A DNA stretch of 64,000 nt from the NCBI GenBank assembly GCA_035943635.1, contig DASZBX010000148.1, positions 372,001-436,000 on the forward strand, in the 5' to 3' direction. The position numbers and the translations under genes were made by a program. Each line of letters opens with the position of its first letter. The stretch's first letter is position 1. Below are positions 7,727 to 15,425 of this stretch, piece by piece. A model generated the notes under the pieces. The model had not been told where the DNA came from. It saw nothing but the letters and a program-made list of their open reading frames with translations, and did not search any database. This stretch comes from DASZBX01 sp035943635 (GTDB taxonomy: Bacteria > Actinomycetota > Actinomycetes > Streptomycetales > Catenulisporaceae).

Positions 7727-8893
7727 ATGTACGACGCAGCAGCCTATCTCCACCTGGCCGCGGTTTCGGCCGCCGCGCTGGTAGCGCTGCTGGTCGGGGC
7801 CGTCGGCGGGCTGGCCTTCGGGTGGAGCGAACGCCAGGCCCGGGCGGCCGGCCCGGCCCCCGAACCGCTGGTCCCGCCCGGCGCCGCCGCGGTGCTCCAG
7901 GTGCTGCGCTCCTCCGCGGTCCTGCTCGATCCGAGCGACGCGGTGGTCAAGGCCTCGCCGGCCGCGCACGCGCTCGGCCTGGTCCGGGACCGGCGGCTGG
8001 TGTCCGACGAACTGCTCTCGATGGCCCGCCAGGTGCGCCGGGACGGGGAGATCCGCCAGGTCGAGCTGGAGATACCGCGCGGCCCGCTGGGCGGGGACAC
8101 CCTGGCCGTCTCGGTCCGGGTCGCCCCGCTCGGCCTGCGCCTGGTGCTGGTCCTGGTCGAGGACCGGACCGAGATCACCCGGCTGGACGCGGTCCGGCGC
8201 GACTTCGTGGCGAACGTCAGCCATGAGCTCAAGACCCCGGTCGGCGCGCTCTCGCTGCTCTCCGAGGCGGTGATCGCGGCCAGCGACGAGCCCGAGGCGG
8301 TGCGCCGGTTCGCCGGGAAGATGCAGACCGAGGCCACCCGGCTGACCGCGCTGGTGCAGGACCTGATCGACCTGTCCCGGCTGCAGAGCGACGACCCCCT
8401 GCTCAAGGCGGCGCCGGTGGACCTCGACGACGTGGTCGGCCGGGCGATCGCCCGGGCCGGGTCGGTGGCCGAGGCGCGCCAGATCGAGCTGGTCCGGGCC
8501 GGGGTGGAACGGCTGCGGGTGATGGGCGACGCCCATCAGTTGGCCACAGGTTTGGGTAATCTTGTCGAGAATGCGGTCAACTATTCACCTGATCGGACGA
8601 AGGTGGTGGTGGCCGTCCGCCAGGAGGGCGAGCTGGCCGAGATCTCGGTGACCGACCAGGGCATCGGCATTCCGGAGCAGGATCTGAAGCGGATTTTCGA
8701 ACGGTTCTACCGGGTGGACCCGGCGCGTTCGAGGTTCACCGGCGGGACCGGACTGGGCCTGTCGATCGTCAAACACATCGCCGCCACCCATGGTGGGGAT
8801 GTAGCAGTGTGGAGCGTGGAGGGTGCGGGGTCGACCTTCACCCTCAGGCTCCCCCTGCTCAGTGATCAACAATCAAGGAGTCAACCTAAGTGA
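7727..8893 (+). CDS. senX3: phosphate-sensing histidine kinase SenX3
   Basis: A 388-residue sensor kinase. One N-terminal membrane helix (residues about 11-33) is followed by a PAS-like segment (about 50-150), a HisKA domain with the phosphoacceptor H166 in NVSHELKTPVGALS, and an HATPase_c domain with N box GLGNLVENAVNYS, G1 DQGIGIP, F box FERFYRVD and G2 GGTGLGLSIVKHI. It phosphorylates RegX3 under phosphate limitation. The ATG at 7727 is chosen because translation from further upstream would add a charged segment before the membrane helix, and because of the leaderless promoter. The stop overlaps the regX3 start by 4 nt. Confidence 0.93.
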   Translation: MYDAAAYLHLAAVSAAALVALLVGAVGGLAFGWSERQARAAGPAPEPLVPPGAAAVLQVLRSSAVLLDPSDAVVKASPAAHALGLVRDRRLVSDELLSMARQVRRDGEIRQVELEIPRGPLGGDTLAVSVRVAPLGLRLVLVLVEDRTEITRLDAVRRDFVANVSHELKTPVGALSLLSEAVIAASDEPEAVRRFAGKMQTEATRLTALVQDLIDLSRLQSDDPLLKAAPVDLDDVVGRAIARAGSVAEARQIELVRAGVERLRVMGDAHQLATGLGNLVENAVNYSPDRTKVVVAVRQEGELAEISVTDQGIGIPEQDLKRIFERFYRVDPARSRFTGGTGLGLSIVKHIAATHGGDVAVWSVEGAGSTFTLRLPLLSDQQSRSQPK

Positions 8894-9570
8894 CCAGGGT
8901 TCTGGTGGTCGAGGACGAGGATTCGATCAGCGATCCGCTCTCCTACATGCTGCGCAACGAGGGTTTCGAGGTCGCCGTCGCGATCACCGGGCCGGACGCC
9001 CTGGAGGAGTTCGACCGGCACGGCGCGGATCTGGTCCTGCTCGACCTGATGCTGCCGGGCCTGCCGGGGACCGAGGTGTGCCGGCAGCTGCGCAACCGCT
9101 CCGCGGTGCCGGTGATCATGCTGACCGCGAAGGACGGCGAGATAGACAAGGTGGTCGGGCTCGAGCTCGGCGCCGACGACTACGTGACCAAGCCGTTCTC
9201 CTCCCGCGAGCTGGTGGCCCGGATACGCGCGGTGCTGCGCCGGCACGGCCAGCTGGAAGAGCCGGACGACACGGCGCTGGAGGCCGGCCCGGTCCGGATG
9301 GACGTCGAGCGGCACACGGTCAGCGTGTCCGGCGACTCGGTCCAGCTGCCGCTCAAGGAGTTCGAGCTGCTGGAGATGCTGCTGCGCAACGCCGGGCGGG
9401 TGCTGACCCGGATGCAGCTGATCGACCGGGTCTGGGGGGCCGACTACGTCGGGGACACCAAGACCCTGGACGTGCACGTCAAGCGGCTGCGGGCGAAGAT
9501 CGAGCCGGACCCGGGACTGCCCCGCTACCTGGTGACGGTGCGCGGCCTGGGCTACAAGTTCGAGCCGTAA
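8890..9570 (+). CDS. regX3: OmpR/PhoB-family response regulator RegX3
   Basis: A 226-residue response regulator. The receiver domain (1-120) has acidic pocket EDED (8-11), phosphoacceptor D52 in LVLLDLMLPG, the Thr in VIMLTAKDG and the Lys in YVTKPFSSRE. The C-terminal winged helix (about 130-225) has LPLKEFELLEML and the recognition helix region TKTLDVHVKRLRAKIE. It activates phosphate-starvation genes and is the partner of SenX3. GTG 8890 overlaps the senX3 stop (GTGA), indicating translational coupling; GGAG about 9 nt upstream lies inside senX3. Confidence 0.94.
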   Translation: MTRVLVVEDEDSISDPLSYMLRNEGFEVAVAITGPDALEEFDRHGADLVLLDLMLPGLPGTEVCRQLRNRSAVPVIMLTAKDGEIDKVVGLELGADDYVTKPFSSRELVARIRAVLRRHGQLEEPDDTALEAGPVRMDVERHTVSVSGDSVQLPLKEFELLEMLLRNAGRVLTRMQLIDRVWGADYVGDTKTLDVHVKRLRAKIEPDPGLPRYLVTVRGLGYKFEP

Positions 9571-9739
9571 GCCGAAGCCTCAGGCCACGGGCCGAGGGGC
9601 GCCCACGGTAGGCGGCCGAGAAAAATCGAACCGGCACGGTCACCCGGATGCAGGACGTCCGAGGGTGAACGTGCAGGTTCGCGGCGTTCTCAAATATGGG
9701 ACCGACCGTTGGGCCGATCGGTGGAACTGCACTGGGCCG

Positions 9740-9763
9740 CCCGGATTACCTCGACAATCCGGG
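9740..9763. terminator. hairpin between converging regX3 and lipoprotein genes
   Basis: Perfect 8-bp stem CCCGGATT (9740-9747) / AATCCGGG (9756-9763) with an 8-nt loop, located in the 212-nt convergent spacer 9571-9782. No U tract follows, which is common for actinobacterial terminators. Confidence 0.5.
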
Positions 9764-9782
9764 ACGGTCCGCGCGGGCCGGG

Positions 9783-10502
9783 TTACTGGGTCTTCGTCAC
9801 CGTGGGGGTGGCGGATGCCGCGCCGGTAGCCGTACCGGTGGCCGAGCCGGTCGCGCTCGCCGGCGCGGTCGGGGTCGCCGCGGTGGTCGGCGCGGTCGGG
9901 GTGGGCGTCGGGGTGGGGATGCCGCTGTTCGGGTTGTACTCCGCGAACAGGCCCGAGTCCGGCTCGACCTGCGCGGTCACGGTGACGGCGCCGGCCTGGG
10001 CAAAGGTGAAGGTGACCTGGGCCAGCACGCCGGCCTGGAAGTCGACCCCGGCCAGTTCCAGCTGCGGGTTCCCGGTCTCGCCGAAGCTGACCGACTCGCC
10101 GCCGGGGATGGCCACCGTGCCGGCGCCCACGGTGATCCCGGTGGTGGCGGTGGCCGCGTCGGTGCCGGTGAGCTTGGCCGCGGCGTTCGTCGCGGTGACC
10201 CCGGTCAGGGTGTCGGCGTCCGTGCCGGTGTTCGTCACGGCGCCCACGACCTCGGCGTTGCCGCTGGCCGGGTCCACGATCAGCCACACGTTGTCGACCT
10301 TGACCGGGCCGGCCTGCCCGGACCCGGCGTTCGGCTTGATCTGCTGGGTGGTCGCGTCGAACCCGGCCGCGCAGCCGGCCGCGAGCGCCGCGGCGAGCAG
10401 CACGCCGGTCGCGGCGGCGGCCCGCCGCACGCGCGGGGGCGCGGTCTTCCGGCGCTGCGGGCTTGAGCTGCCGGGCTGACTCTGAGAGAGGTTGCGGCTC
10501 AC
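9783..10502 (-). CDS. lipoprotein of unknown function with Thr/Pro/Ala tail
   Basis: About 239 residues from GTG 10502. The N-terminus is basic and Ser/Gln-rich (SRNLSQSQPG...RRKTAPPRVRR), then a hydrophobic helix ending in the lipobox LAAGC (LLAAALAAGCAAGFDA). The mature domain (about 60-200) is a beta-rich module reminiscent of DUF461/copper-chaperone-like actinobacterial lipoproteins: VDNVWLIVDPASGNAEVVGA, VAIPGGESVSF, FAQAGAVTVTAQVEP. The tail is a (PT)n/(AT)n low-complexity stretch. AGGAG lies 11 nt before the start. It sits next to senX3-regX3 as in streptomycetes, so phosphate-linked expression is possible but unproven. Confidence 0.75.
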   Translation of the reverse strand: MSRNLSQSQPGSSSPQRRKTAPPRVRRAAAATGVLLAAALAAGCAAGFDATTQQIKPNAGSGQAGPVKVDNVWLIVDPASGNAEVVGAVTNTGTDADTLTGVTATNAAAKLTGTDAATATTGITVGAGTVAIPGGESVSFGETGNPQLELAGVDFQAGVLAQVTFTFAQAGAVTVTAQVEPDSGLFAEYNPNSGIPTPTPTPTAPTTAATPTAPASATGSATGTATGAASATPTVTKTQ

Positions 10503-10802
10503 GGTGCGTCTGGCTCCTTGCGCGTGTCGCGGGGTCGATGCTGCGGTCTGTCCGGCCGATCCGGTGCGCATCGATCGGCTGGACCACAGCGTACTGACCG
10601 CGTTCGCGCCATCCTCACCGGGATGGCCTAATCGACACGGGAAAAACACGCGCCACGGCGGTATTGGCGTCCCGCCGGCGGGCGCACCTGCTACGCAGAG
10701 CCCGCGCAACCGGGCAAGCGTGGACAAAAGTCCAGGTCAGCGACAAACGGGCGCGGATCAGAGCCGCGCGGCGGACACAGAACCGAAGACCGCTCGGACC
10801 GC
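10503..10802. other. 300-nt spacer upstream of the lipoprotein gene
   Basis: Noncoding between two minus-strand genes. It must hold the promoter of the lipoprotein gene, but no convincing -35/-10 pair was found. A 12-bp self-complementary CCCGCCGGCGGG lies near 10671-10685. No conserved small protein was seen. Confidence 0.4.
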
Positions 10803-11105
10803 CTAGCGCAGCAGCGGGAGCGCCATCACCGCGGCCGAGGCGGCCAGGGCAGCGATCAGGATCACCGCGATCATCCCGCGCGGGGACAGAACGGTGCGGC
10901 GCACCGCGGCCATCGAGCGGCGCCGGGCCGCCCAGCGCTCCTCCCGGCGGTACCGGCGCAGGTCGTGGCCCAGCTCCCGCGCGTCCTCGGGCGCCAGCCG
11001 ATCCGCGTCCGAGATCGGGGCGCCGTCCGGCCAGCAGGTGGCCGCGTCCTGGCCGTTGTTCGACTGGTTGTCGGGGCCGAACCGTTCGTTTGCGTCCACT
11101 GCCAC
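10803..11105 (-). CDS. small C-tail-anchored membrane protein, hypothetical
   Basis: About 100 residues. The N-terminal half is polar and acidic (NERFGPDNQSNNGQDAATCW...DADRLAPEDARELGHDL), then a basic segment RRYRREERWAARRRS, then a single C-terminal membrane helix (GMIAVILIAALAASAAVMALPLL). The arrangement implies a cytosolic N-terminus with the helix in the membrane. GTG 11105 and GTG 11099 are both possible starts, near an AGGTGGGG stretch; a longer frame to 11183 lacks support. The position between regX3 and carD matches an uncharacterised gene in streptomycetes. Function unknown. Confidence 0.6.
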   Translation of the reverse strand: MAVDANERFGPDNQSNNGQDAATCWPDGAPISDADRLAPEDARELGHDLRRYRREERWAARRRSMAAVRRTVLSPRGMIAVILIAALAASAAVMALPLLR

Positions 11106-11454
11106 CCATCCCCACCTGGCCGTCCCCGGACGGGTGTCCGCGGGCCGGCACCTGAAGTGCTTCGAGCTGTACTTAGCGGTCATTGTGCGACTTATTCGGC
11201 CGATTGCCTAGGGTCGGGCGCCTGCGTAATCGCCCGGCCGGCCCCGCGACCGGCCCGCGGGCCGGGGGCGCGGGGCCCCGGCCGAGGGGCGAGCAGGGGT
11301 TGCCGGGCGCGCGCCGATACCGGCCCTGAGCTGGGGCGAGTACGCTCCCGGCCGCCTTGTCAAGTAGGCATAACCGGCCTGACCTGCACAAACACCCTTC
11401 TATTCTGCGCTCCGGCGTGTTATCCTGGATACCCACGGAAGGGGCACGCATCAC
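11106..11454. other. intergenic region upstream of carD
   Basis: 349 nt between divergent genes. The left part is extremely GC-rich and contains a 16-bp palindrome CCGGCCCGCGGGCCGG at 11250-11265. The right part holds a candidate carD promoter: -10 TATCCT at 11421-11426, a weak -35 TTCTAT at 11398-11403 (17-bp spacer), then GGAAGGGG (11437-11444) as ribosome binding site. Confidence 0.45.
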
Positions 11455-11937
11455 ATGACGTTCAAGGTTGGCGAGACCGTCGTATATCCCCACCATGGGG
11501 CAGCTCTCATCGAGGCCATCGAAACCCGGGTGGTCAAGGGTGAGGAACGCCCCTATCTCCGGCTCAAGGTGGCTCAGGGCGACCTCACGCTGATGGTTCC
11601 CACCGACAAGGTGGAATATGTCGGAGTGCGCGACGTGGTCGGGCAGGAAGGCCTCGACCGGGTGTTCGAGGTCCTGCGCGCCCCGCACACCGAGGAGCCG
11701 ACGAACTGGTCCCGCCGCTACAAGGCGAACCTCGAGAAGCTCGCCTCGGGCGACGTGAACAAGGTCGCCGAGGTCGTCCGCGACCTGTGGCGGCGCGAGC
11801 GCGAGCGCGGCCTGTCGGCCGGCGAGAAGCGCATGCTCGGCAAGGCCAGGCAGATCCTGGTCAGCGAACTGGCCCTGGCCGAGAACACCAACGAGGACAA
11901 GGCCGAGACCATCCTCGACGAGGTCCTGGCGTCCTGA
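11455..11937 (+). CDS. carD: CarD/CdnL family RNA polymerase-binding regulator
   Basis: A 160-residue protein that binds the RNA polymerase beta subunit and stabilises open complexes at rRNA and other promoters. The N-terminal Tudor-like RNAP-interaction domain (1-60) has GETVVYPHHGAALIEAIETR and LTLMVPTDKVEYVGVRDV. The C-terminal helical DNA-binding part includes NWSRRYKANLEKLASGDVNKVAEVVRDLW split across two helices, and LSAGEKRMLGKARQILVSEL. It is essential in mycobacteria. Three nt separate its stop from the ispD start, so it heads a carD-ispD-ispF operon as in other actinobacteria. Confidence 0.95.
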   Translation: MTFKVGETVVYPHHGAALIEAIETRVVKGEERPYLRLKVAQGDLTLMVPTDKVEYVGVRDVVGQEGLDRVFEVLRAPHTEEPTNWSRRYKANLEKLASGDVNKVAEVVRDLWRRERERGLSAGEKRMLGKARQILVSELALAENTNEDKAETILDEVLAS

Positions 11938-11940
11938 CCC

Positions 11941-12666
11941 GTGCGCACCGGTTCCGTCCGGTGCGCCGCGATCGTCCCCGCCGCCGGCCGCGGTGAACGC
12001 CTCGGCCCCGGCGCCCCCAAGGCACTGCGGACCATCGCCGACGCGCCGATCCTGCTGCACGCCGTCCGCGGCCTGCTCGACAGCGGCGCGGTCGACCTCG
12101 TGGTCGTCGCCGCCCCGCCCGCCCATGTGGACCCCCAGGGTATCGAGACCACCCGGGCGATGCTCGCGGTTTTCGGCCCCGCGGTCCGCGTGGTGGCCGG
12201 CGGCGACACCCGGCAGGAATCCGTCGCCCTGGCCCTGGCCGCCGTGCCGGACGAGGCGACGGTCCTGCTGGTCCACGACGCCGCCCGCGCCCTGACCCCG
12301 CCCGAGCTGATCGGCGCCGTGGTCGACGCCGTGCTCGGCGGGGCCGACGCGGTCATCCCGGTCCTCCCGGTCACCGACACGATCAAGGCTGTGGACCCGT
12401 CCGGCACCACCGTCACCGGCACCGTCGACCGGGCCGGCCTGCGCGCGGTGCAGACCCCGCAGGGCTTCCGCCGGGAGATCCTGCTGCGCGCCCACCGCGA
12501 GGGCGCCGGCGGCGCCGCCACGGACGACGCGGGCCTGGTCGAGCGGATCGGACTGCCGGTGGCCGTGATCCCCGGCCATGTGGAAGCATTCAAGGTGACC
12601 ACCCGGTTCGACCTGCTGCTCGCCGAGGCCGTGCTGGCCGCGCGGGCCTCGGTCCCGTCGGCCTGA
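11941..12666 (+). CDS. ispD: 2-C-methyl-D-erythritol 4-phosphate cytidylyltransferase
   Basis: A 241-residue MEP-pathway enzyme that activates MEP with CTP. The nucleotide-binding N-terminus CAAIVPAAGRGERLG is intact with Lys of PKALRTI; VVAGGDTRQESVALAL, VLLVHDAARALTPPELI and RAVQTPQGFRREIL follow, as does TDDAGLVERIG near the C-terminus. GTG 11941 starts 3 nt after the carD stop, with no room for its own promoter or Shine-Dalgarno beyond carD coding sequence. It works in sequence with IspF downstream (IspE is not in this window) to make isoprenoid precursors. Confidence 0.93.
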   Translation: MRTGSVRCAAIVPAAGRGERLGPGAPKALRTIADAPILLHAVRGLLDSGAVDLVVVAAPPAHVDPQGIETTRAMLAVFGPAVRVVAGGDTRQESVALALAAVPDEATVLLVHDAARALTPPELIGAVVDAVLGGADAVIPVLPVTDTIKAVDPSGTTVTGTVDRAGLRAVQTPQGFRREILLRAHREGAGGAATDDAGLVERIGLPVAVIPGHVEAFKVTTRFDLLLAEAVLAARASVPSA

Positions 12667-12757
12667 GGCTTTCGTCGGCCGAGCAGCGGCGTCCGGGCGG
12701 TCTTCCGCCGTCATCGGGCTTCCGCGCCACCGCGCCGAACGATTCCTGGGGTCTGTC

Positions 12758-13249
12758 ATGCTCGAACTGCCGCTGGTCGGCATCGGTGTGGACGTGCACG
12801 CTTTCGACACCGACCCGGACCGGCCGCTGTACGTCGCCGGTCTGCACTGGCCGGGCCAGACCGGCCTGGCCGGGCACTCGGACGGCGACATCGCCGCGCA
12901 CGCCGCCTGCAACGCCCTGTTCTCCGCGGCCGGGCTCGGCGACCTCGGTTCCAACTTCGGCACCGACCGGCCCGAGTGGTCCGGCGCCTCCGGCACGGCC
13001 CTGCTGGCCGAGGCGGCCCGCCGGGTCCGCGCGGCGGGCTACCGGATCGGCAACGTCTCGGTCCAGGTGATCGGCACCCGCCCGAAGATCGGCCCGCGCC
13101 GGGCCGAGGCCGAGCAGGCCCTGTCGGCCGCGGCCGGGGCGCCGGTCCGGGTGAGCGCGGCCACCACCGACGGCCTGGGCCTGACCGGCCGGGGCGAGGG
13201 CCTGGCCGGGATCGCTACCGCTTTGCTGGTCCGGGCCGGAACGGACTGA
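12758..13249 (+). CDS. ispF: 2-C-methyl-D-erythritol 2,4-cyclodiphosphate synthase
   Basis: A 163-residue trimeric zinc enzyme of the MEP pathway. Metal ligands Asp-x-His are in GIGVDVHAFD and the third His in GLAGHSDGDIAAHA; GLGDLGSNFG and QVIGTRPKIGPRR are family signatures, as is the C-terminal TTDGLGLTGRGEGLA. The usual DALL after the HSDGD helix reads NALF here (CNALFSAAG), a mild divergence. It is separated from ispD by 91 nt. The 3' end overlaps the converging FAD oxidoreductase by 35 nt. Confidence 0.94.
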   Translation: MLELPLVGIGVDVHAFDTDPDRPLYVAGLHWPGQTGLAGHSDGDIAAHAACNALFSAAGLGDLGSNFGTDRPEWSGASGTALLAEAARRVRAAGYRIGNVSVQVIGTRPKIGPRRAEAEQALSAAAGAPVRVSAATTDGLGLTGRGEGLAGIATALLVRAGTD

Positions 13250-14927
13250 CCTCGTCGCGCCGGCCGGGCGCGGTCTGCTGCTGCACCTGGCCGCCCCCGC
13301 GCCGGCCGGACCGGCGCGGCGGAGTGCGCTTCTGCAGGTCCTGGATCACCGCGAACACCGCGGCCCGGCCGGGGATCCCGCTGACCGCGCCGCCGCGGGC
13401 CGCCCCGGCCCCGCACAGGAACACGTTGGCCAGCCCGGTCTCCACCCCCCAGCTGCCGATCCGGGCCGAGTCCTCGGCCCAGGGCCAGGTCAGGTCGCCG
13501 TGGAAGATGTTGCCGCCGGGCATCGCGAGCTCTTCCTCCAGGTCCAGCGGCGTGCGCGCCTCCAGGCAGGGCTTGCCGTTCTCGTCCAGGGCGAGGCAGG
13601 ACTCGACCGGGTCCACCAGATGCTTGTTCAGCCCGGCCAGGGCGCGCTGCACCGCCAGCTCGGTCGAGCCCGGCTCGGCGAACACCGAGGGCGGGGTGTG
13701 CAGGCCGAACAGGGTCAGCGTGTGCATCCCGCGGGCGGCCGCGGCCGGGCTCAGGATGGTCCGGTCGGTCAGGGTGTGGCAGTAGACCTCGGACGGCAGC
13801 GGGTCGGGCACCTGGCCGCGCTCGGACTGTCGGTACGCCTCGCCGAGCGCCGAGTAGGACTCGTCCAGGTGCAGCGTCCCGGCGAAGGCCTGCTCCGCGG
13901 GCAGGCCGCTGCGGAACCGGGGCAGCCGGTCGAGCACCATGTTGATCTTCAGTTGGCTGCCCGGCGCAGTGGCCCGGGGCGGGCGGCCGAGCAGCCGGTC
14001 CATCACCGGCGGGGCCGCGTTGACCAGCACGTACCGCGTGTTCAGCTGCGCGGTGCCCTCGGGTGTGGTGTAGGTGACCGTGGCCTGGGCGCCGTCCGAC
14101 TCGATCTTCGTCGCCTCCGCCGAGCAGACGAACTGCACCCCGGCCTTCTGCGCGCACCGGATCAGCGAGCCGCTGACCGCGCCCATCCCGCCGATCGGGA
14201 CCCGCCACTCGCCGCTGCCGTTGCCGATCACGTGGTAGAGGAAGCACTGGTTCTGCCGCAGCGACGGGTCGTGCGCGTGGCTCTGCGTGCCGATCAGCGC
14301 GTCGGTCAGCACGATCCCGCGGACATCGTCGTCCTCGAAGGTCCGCTCGATCACCTCGCCCAGCGGGTGTTCGACGAAATCGGACCAGAACCGGTGGCCG
14401 ACCGCCCGGCGCAGCAGCTTCTCGGCCTGGCCGCGGCCGATCAGCGGGTCGAGCAGGGTCGGCGCCAGGGCCCGGGCGGCCAGCTCGATCTGGGCGTAGA
14501 ACTCCTGCCAGCGCTGCCACTCCCGGTCCGAGCCGGTCAGCCGGCGGAAGGACTCGGCCGGGCTCTGCCCGGGCGTCCCGTCCGGGGCCCGGCCGACGAA
14601 GAACCCGTCCGCGCGCGAGTCCCGGCGCACCGGGGTGTAGGAGGCGACCGGCCGCGAGCGCAGCTCCAGGTCGAGTTCGAGGTCGCGCACGATGCTGTAG
14701 GGCAGTAACGACACCAGGTAGGAGTAGCGCGAGAGGTTCGCCTCCACCCCCGGGAACACCTGGTCGCTCACGGTGGCCCCGCCGAGGCGGTCCAGGCGCT
14801 CGAGCACGGTCACCCGTAACCCGAGCCGGCCCAGGTAGGCGGCGGCGACCAAGCCGTTGTGCCCTCCGCCGACCACCACTGCGTCCGTCGTGTGCTGGGC
14901 GACGGTGAAACTCGGGCTGAGAGTCAT
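13215..14927 (-). CDS. NAD(P)/FAD-dependent oxidoreductase (PYROXD2/phytoene-desaturase-like)
   Basis: A 570-residue flavoprotein. The N-terminal FAD-binding beta-alpha-beta motif is VVVGGGHNGLVAAAYLGRLG (about residues 17-36) followed by VTVLERLDRLGGAT. A central VPIGGMGAVSGSLI and the C-terminal GANVFLCGAG-type FAD motif (LANVFLCGAGAARGG) match the amine-oxidase/phytoene desaturase superfamily, closest to PYROXD2-like proteins rather than carotenoid enzymes. The substrate is unknown. No carotenoid genes are nearby. Its 3' end overlaps ispF tail to tail by 35 nt, and the last 50 residues are basic and Gly/Pro-rich (KRTPPRRSGRRGGGQVQQQ). Confidence 0.85.
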   Translation of the reverse strand: MTLSPSFTVAQHTTDAVVVGGGHNGLVAAAYLGRLGLRVTVLERLDRLGGATVSDQVFPGVEANLSRYSYLVSLLPYSIVRDLELDLELRSRPVASYTPVRRDSRADGFFVGRAPDGTPGQSPAESFRRLTGSDREWQRWQEFYAQIELAARALAPTLLDPLIGRGQAEKLLRRAVGHRFWSDFVEHPLGEVIERTFEDDDVRGIVLTDALIGTQSHAHDPSLRQNQCFLYHVIGNGSGEWRVPIGGMGAVSGSLIRCAQKAGVQFVCSAEATKIESDGAQATVTYTTPEGTAQLNTRYVLVNAAPPVMDRLLGRPPRATAPGSQLKINMVLDRLPRFRSGLPAEQAFAGTLHLDESYSALGEAYRQSERGQVPDPLPSEVYCHTLTDRTILSPAAAARGMHTLTLFGLHTPPSVFAEPGSTELAVQRALAGLNKHLVDPVESCLALDENGKPCLEARTPLDLEEELAMPGGNIFHGDLTWPWAEDSARIGSWGVETGLANVFLCGAGAARGGAVSGIPGRAAVFAVIQDLQKRTPPRRSGRRGGGQVQQQTAPGRRDEVSPFRPGPAKR

Positions 14928-15425
14928 GCGCGCTCCCGTCTGTTTGATCTCAGATTACGGGCAACGGCCGGGCATATCGAGAGGAAACGGGAAGAGGACG
15001 GACCGGGATTTATCCGACTACCGGATTTGGGCCGCGCGCGCAGGGGCGCAATACCACCGCGAAGGGTGGGAAAAAGGAGGCGGCACGAGACTGGCCGAGC
15101 GGGAGATCACCTGATCACAGGGCAGAAGTGCGCGCCCGCGAGCGGGACTCGTGGCACGTCTCCGCGGGATCGGTGCGGGCGGCCAAGCACCCCAGCAGTG
15201 TGCCCCACCGACCGCACCACCCCGTTGATCCCGCGGAGAAACCTCTTCCTTCTCAGGCCGAACGTCCATCCCGCAGGCCGGCCGCAACCGGCTCGCGAAG
15301 CTGGGTGATCTCGTTCCTGCCCGCATCTGTAAATCTGCCAGGCCGTCCTCTTGAACCACTAATATCTCGATAACAAGCTCCACCGCGAGTGCCCGTTGCC
15401 TGGTCGGGCGGGCAGAGAGGGAATC
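14928..15425. other. 498-nt divergent intergenic region
   Basis: It lies between the divergently transcribed oxidoreductase and SARP genes. It contains the long inverted repeat at 15159-15239, a purine-rich stretch with GGGAAAAAGGAGG near 15067-15080 that is not followed by a credible coding frame, and an AT-rich patch CACTAATATCTCGATAACA (15357-15375) 50 nt before the SARP start that probably carries its promoter. No small conserved protein was recognised. Confidence 0.5.
15159..15239. repeat. long inverted repeat, candidate structured element
   Basis: Arms TCTCCGCGGGATC (15159-15171) and GATCCCGCGGAGA (15227-15239) are perfect 13-nt complements. The helix can continue inward with GGTGCGG (15172-15178) and CCGCACC (15212-15218) after an 8-nt bulge. 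The apical part is C-rich. It could be a regulatory RNA structure, a terminator of an unseen transcript, or a protein-binding pair of sites. Confidence 0.55.

Noticed and set aside
11250..11265. 16-bp GC palindrome as a carD operator
   Set aside because: Such G/C palindromes arise often in this composition and it lies about 200 nt from the gene; no support beyond symmetry.
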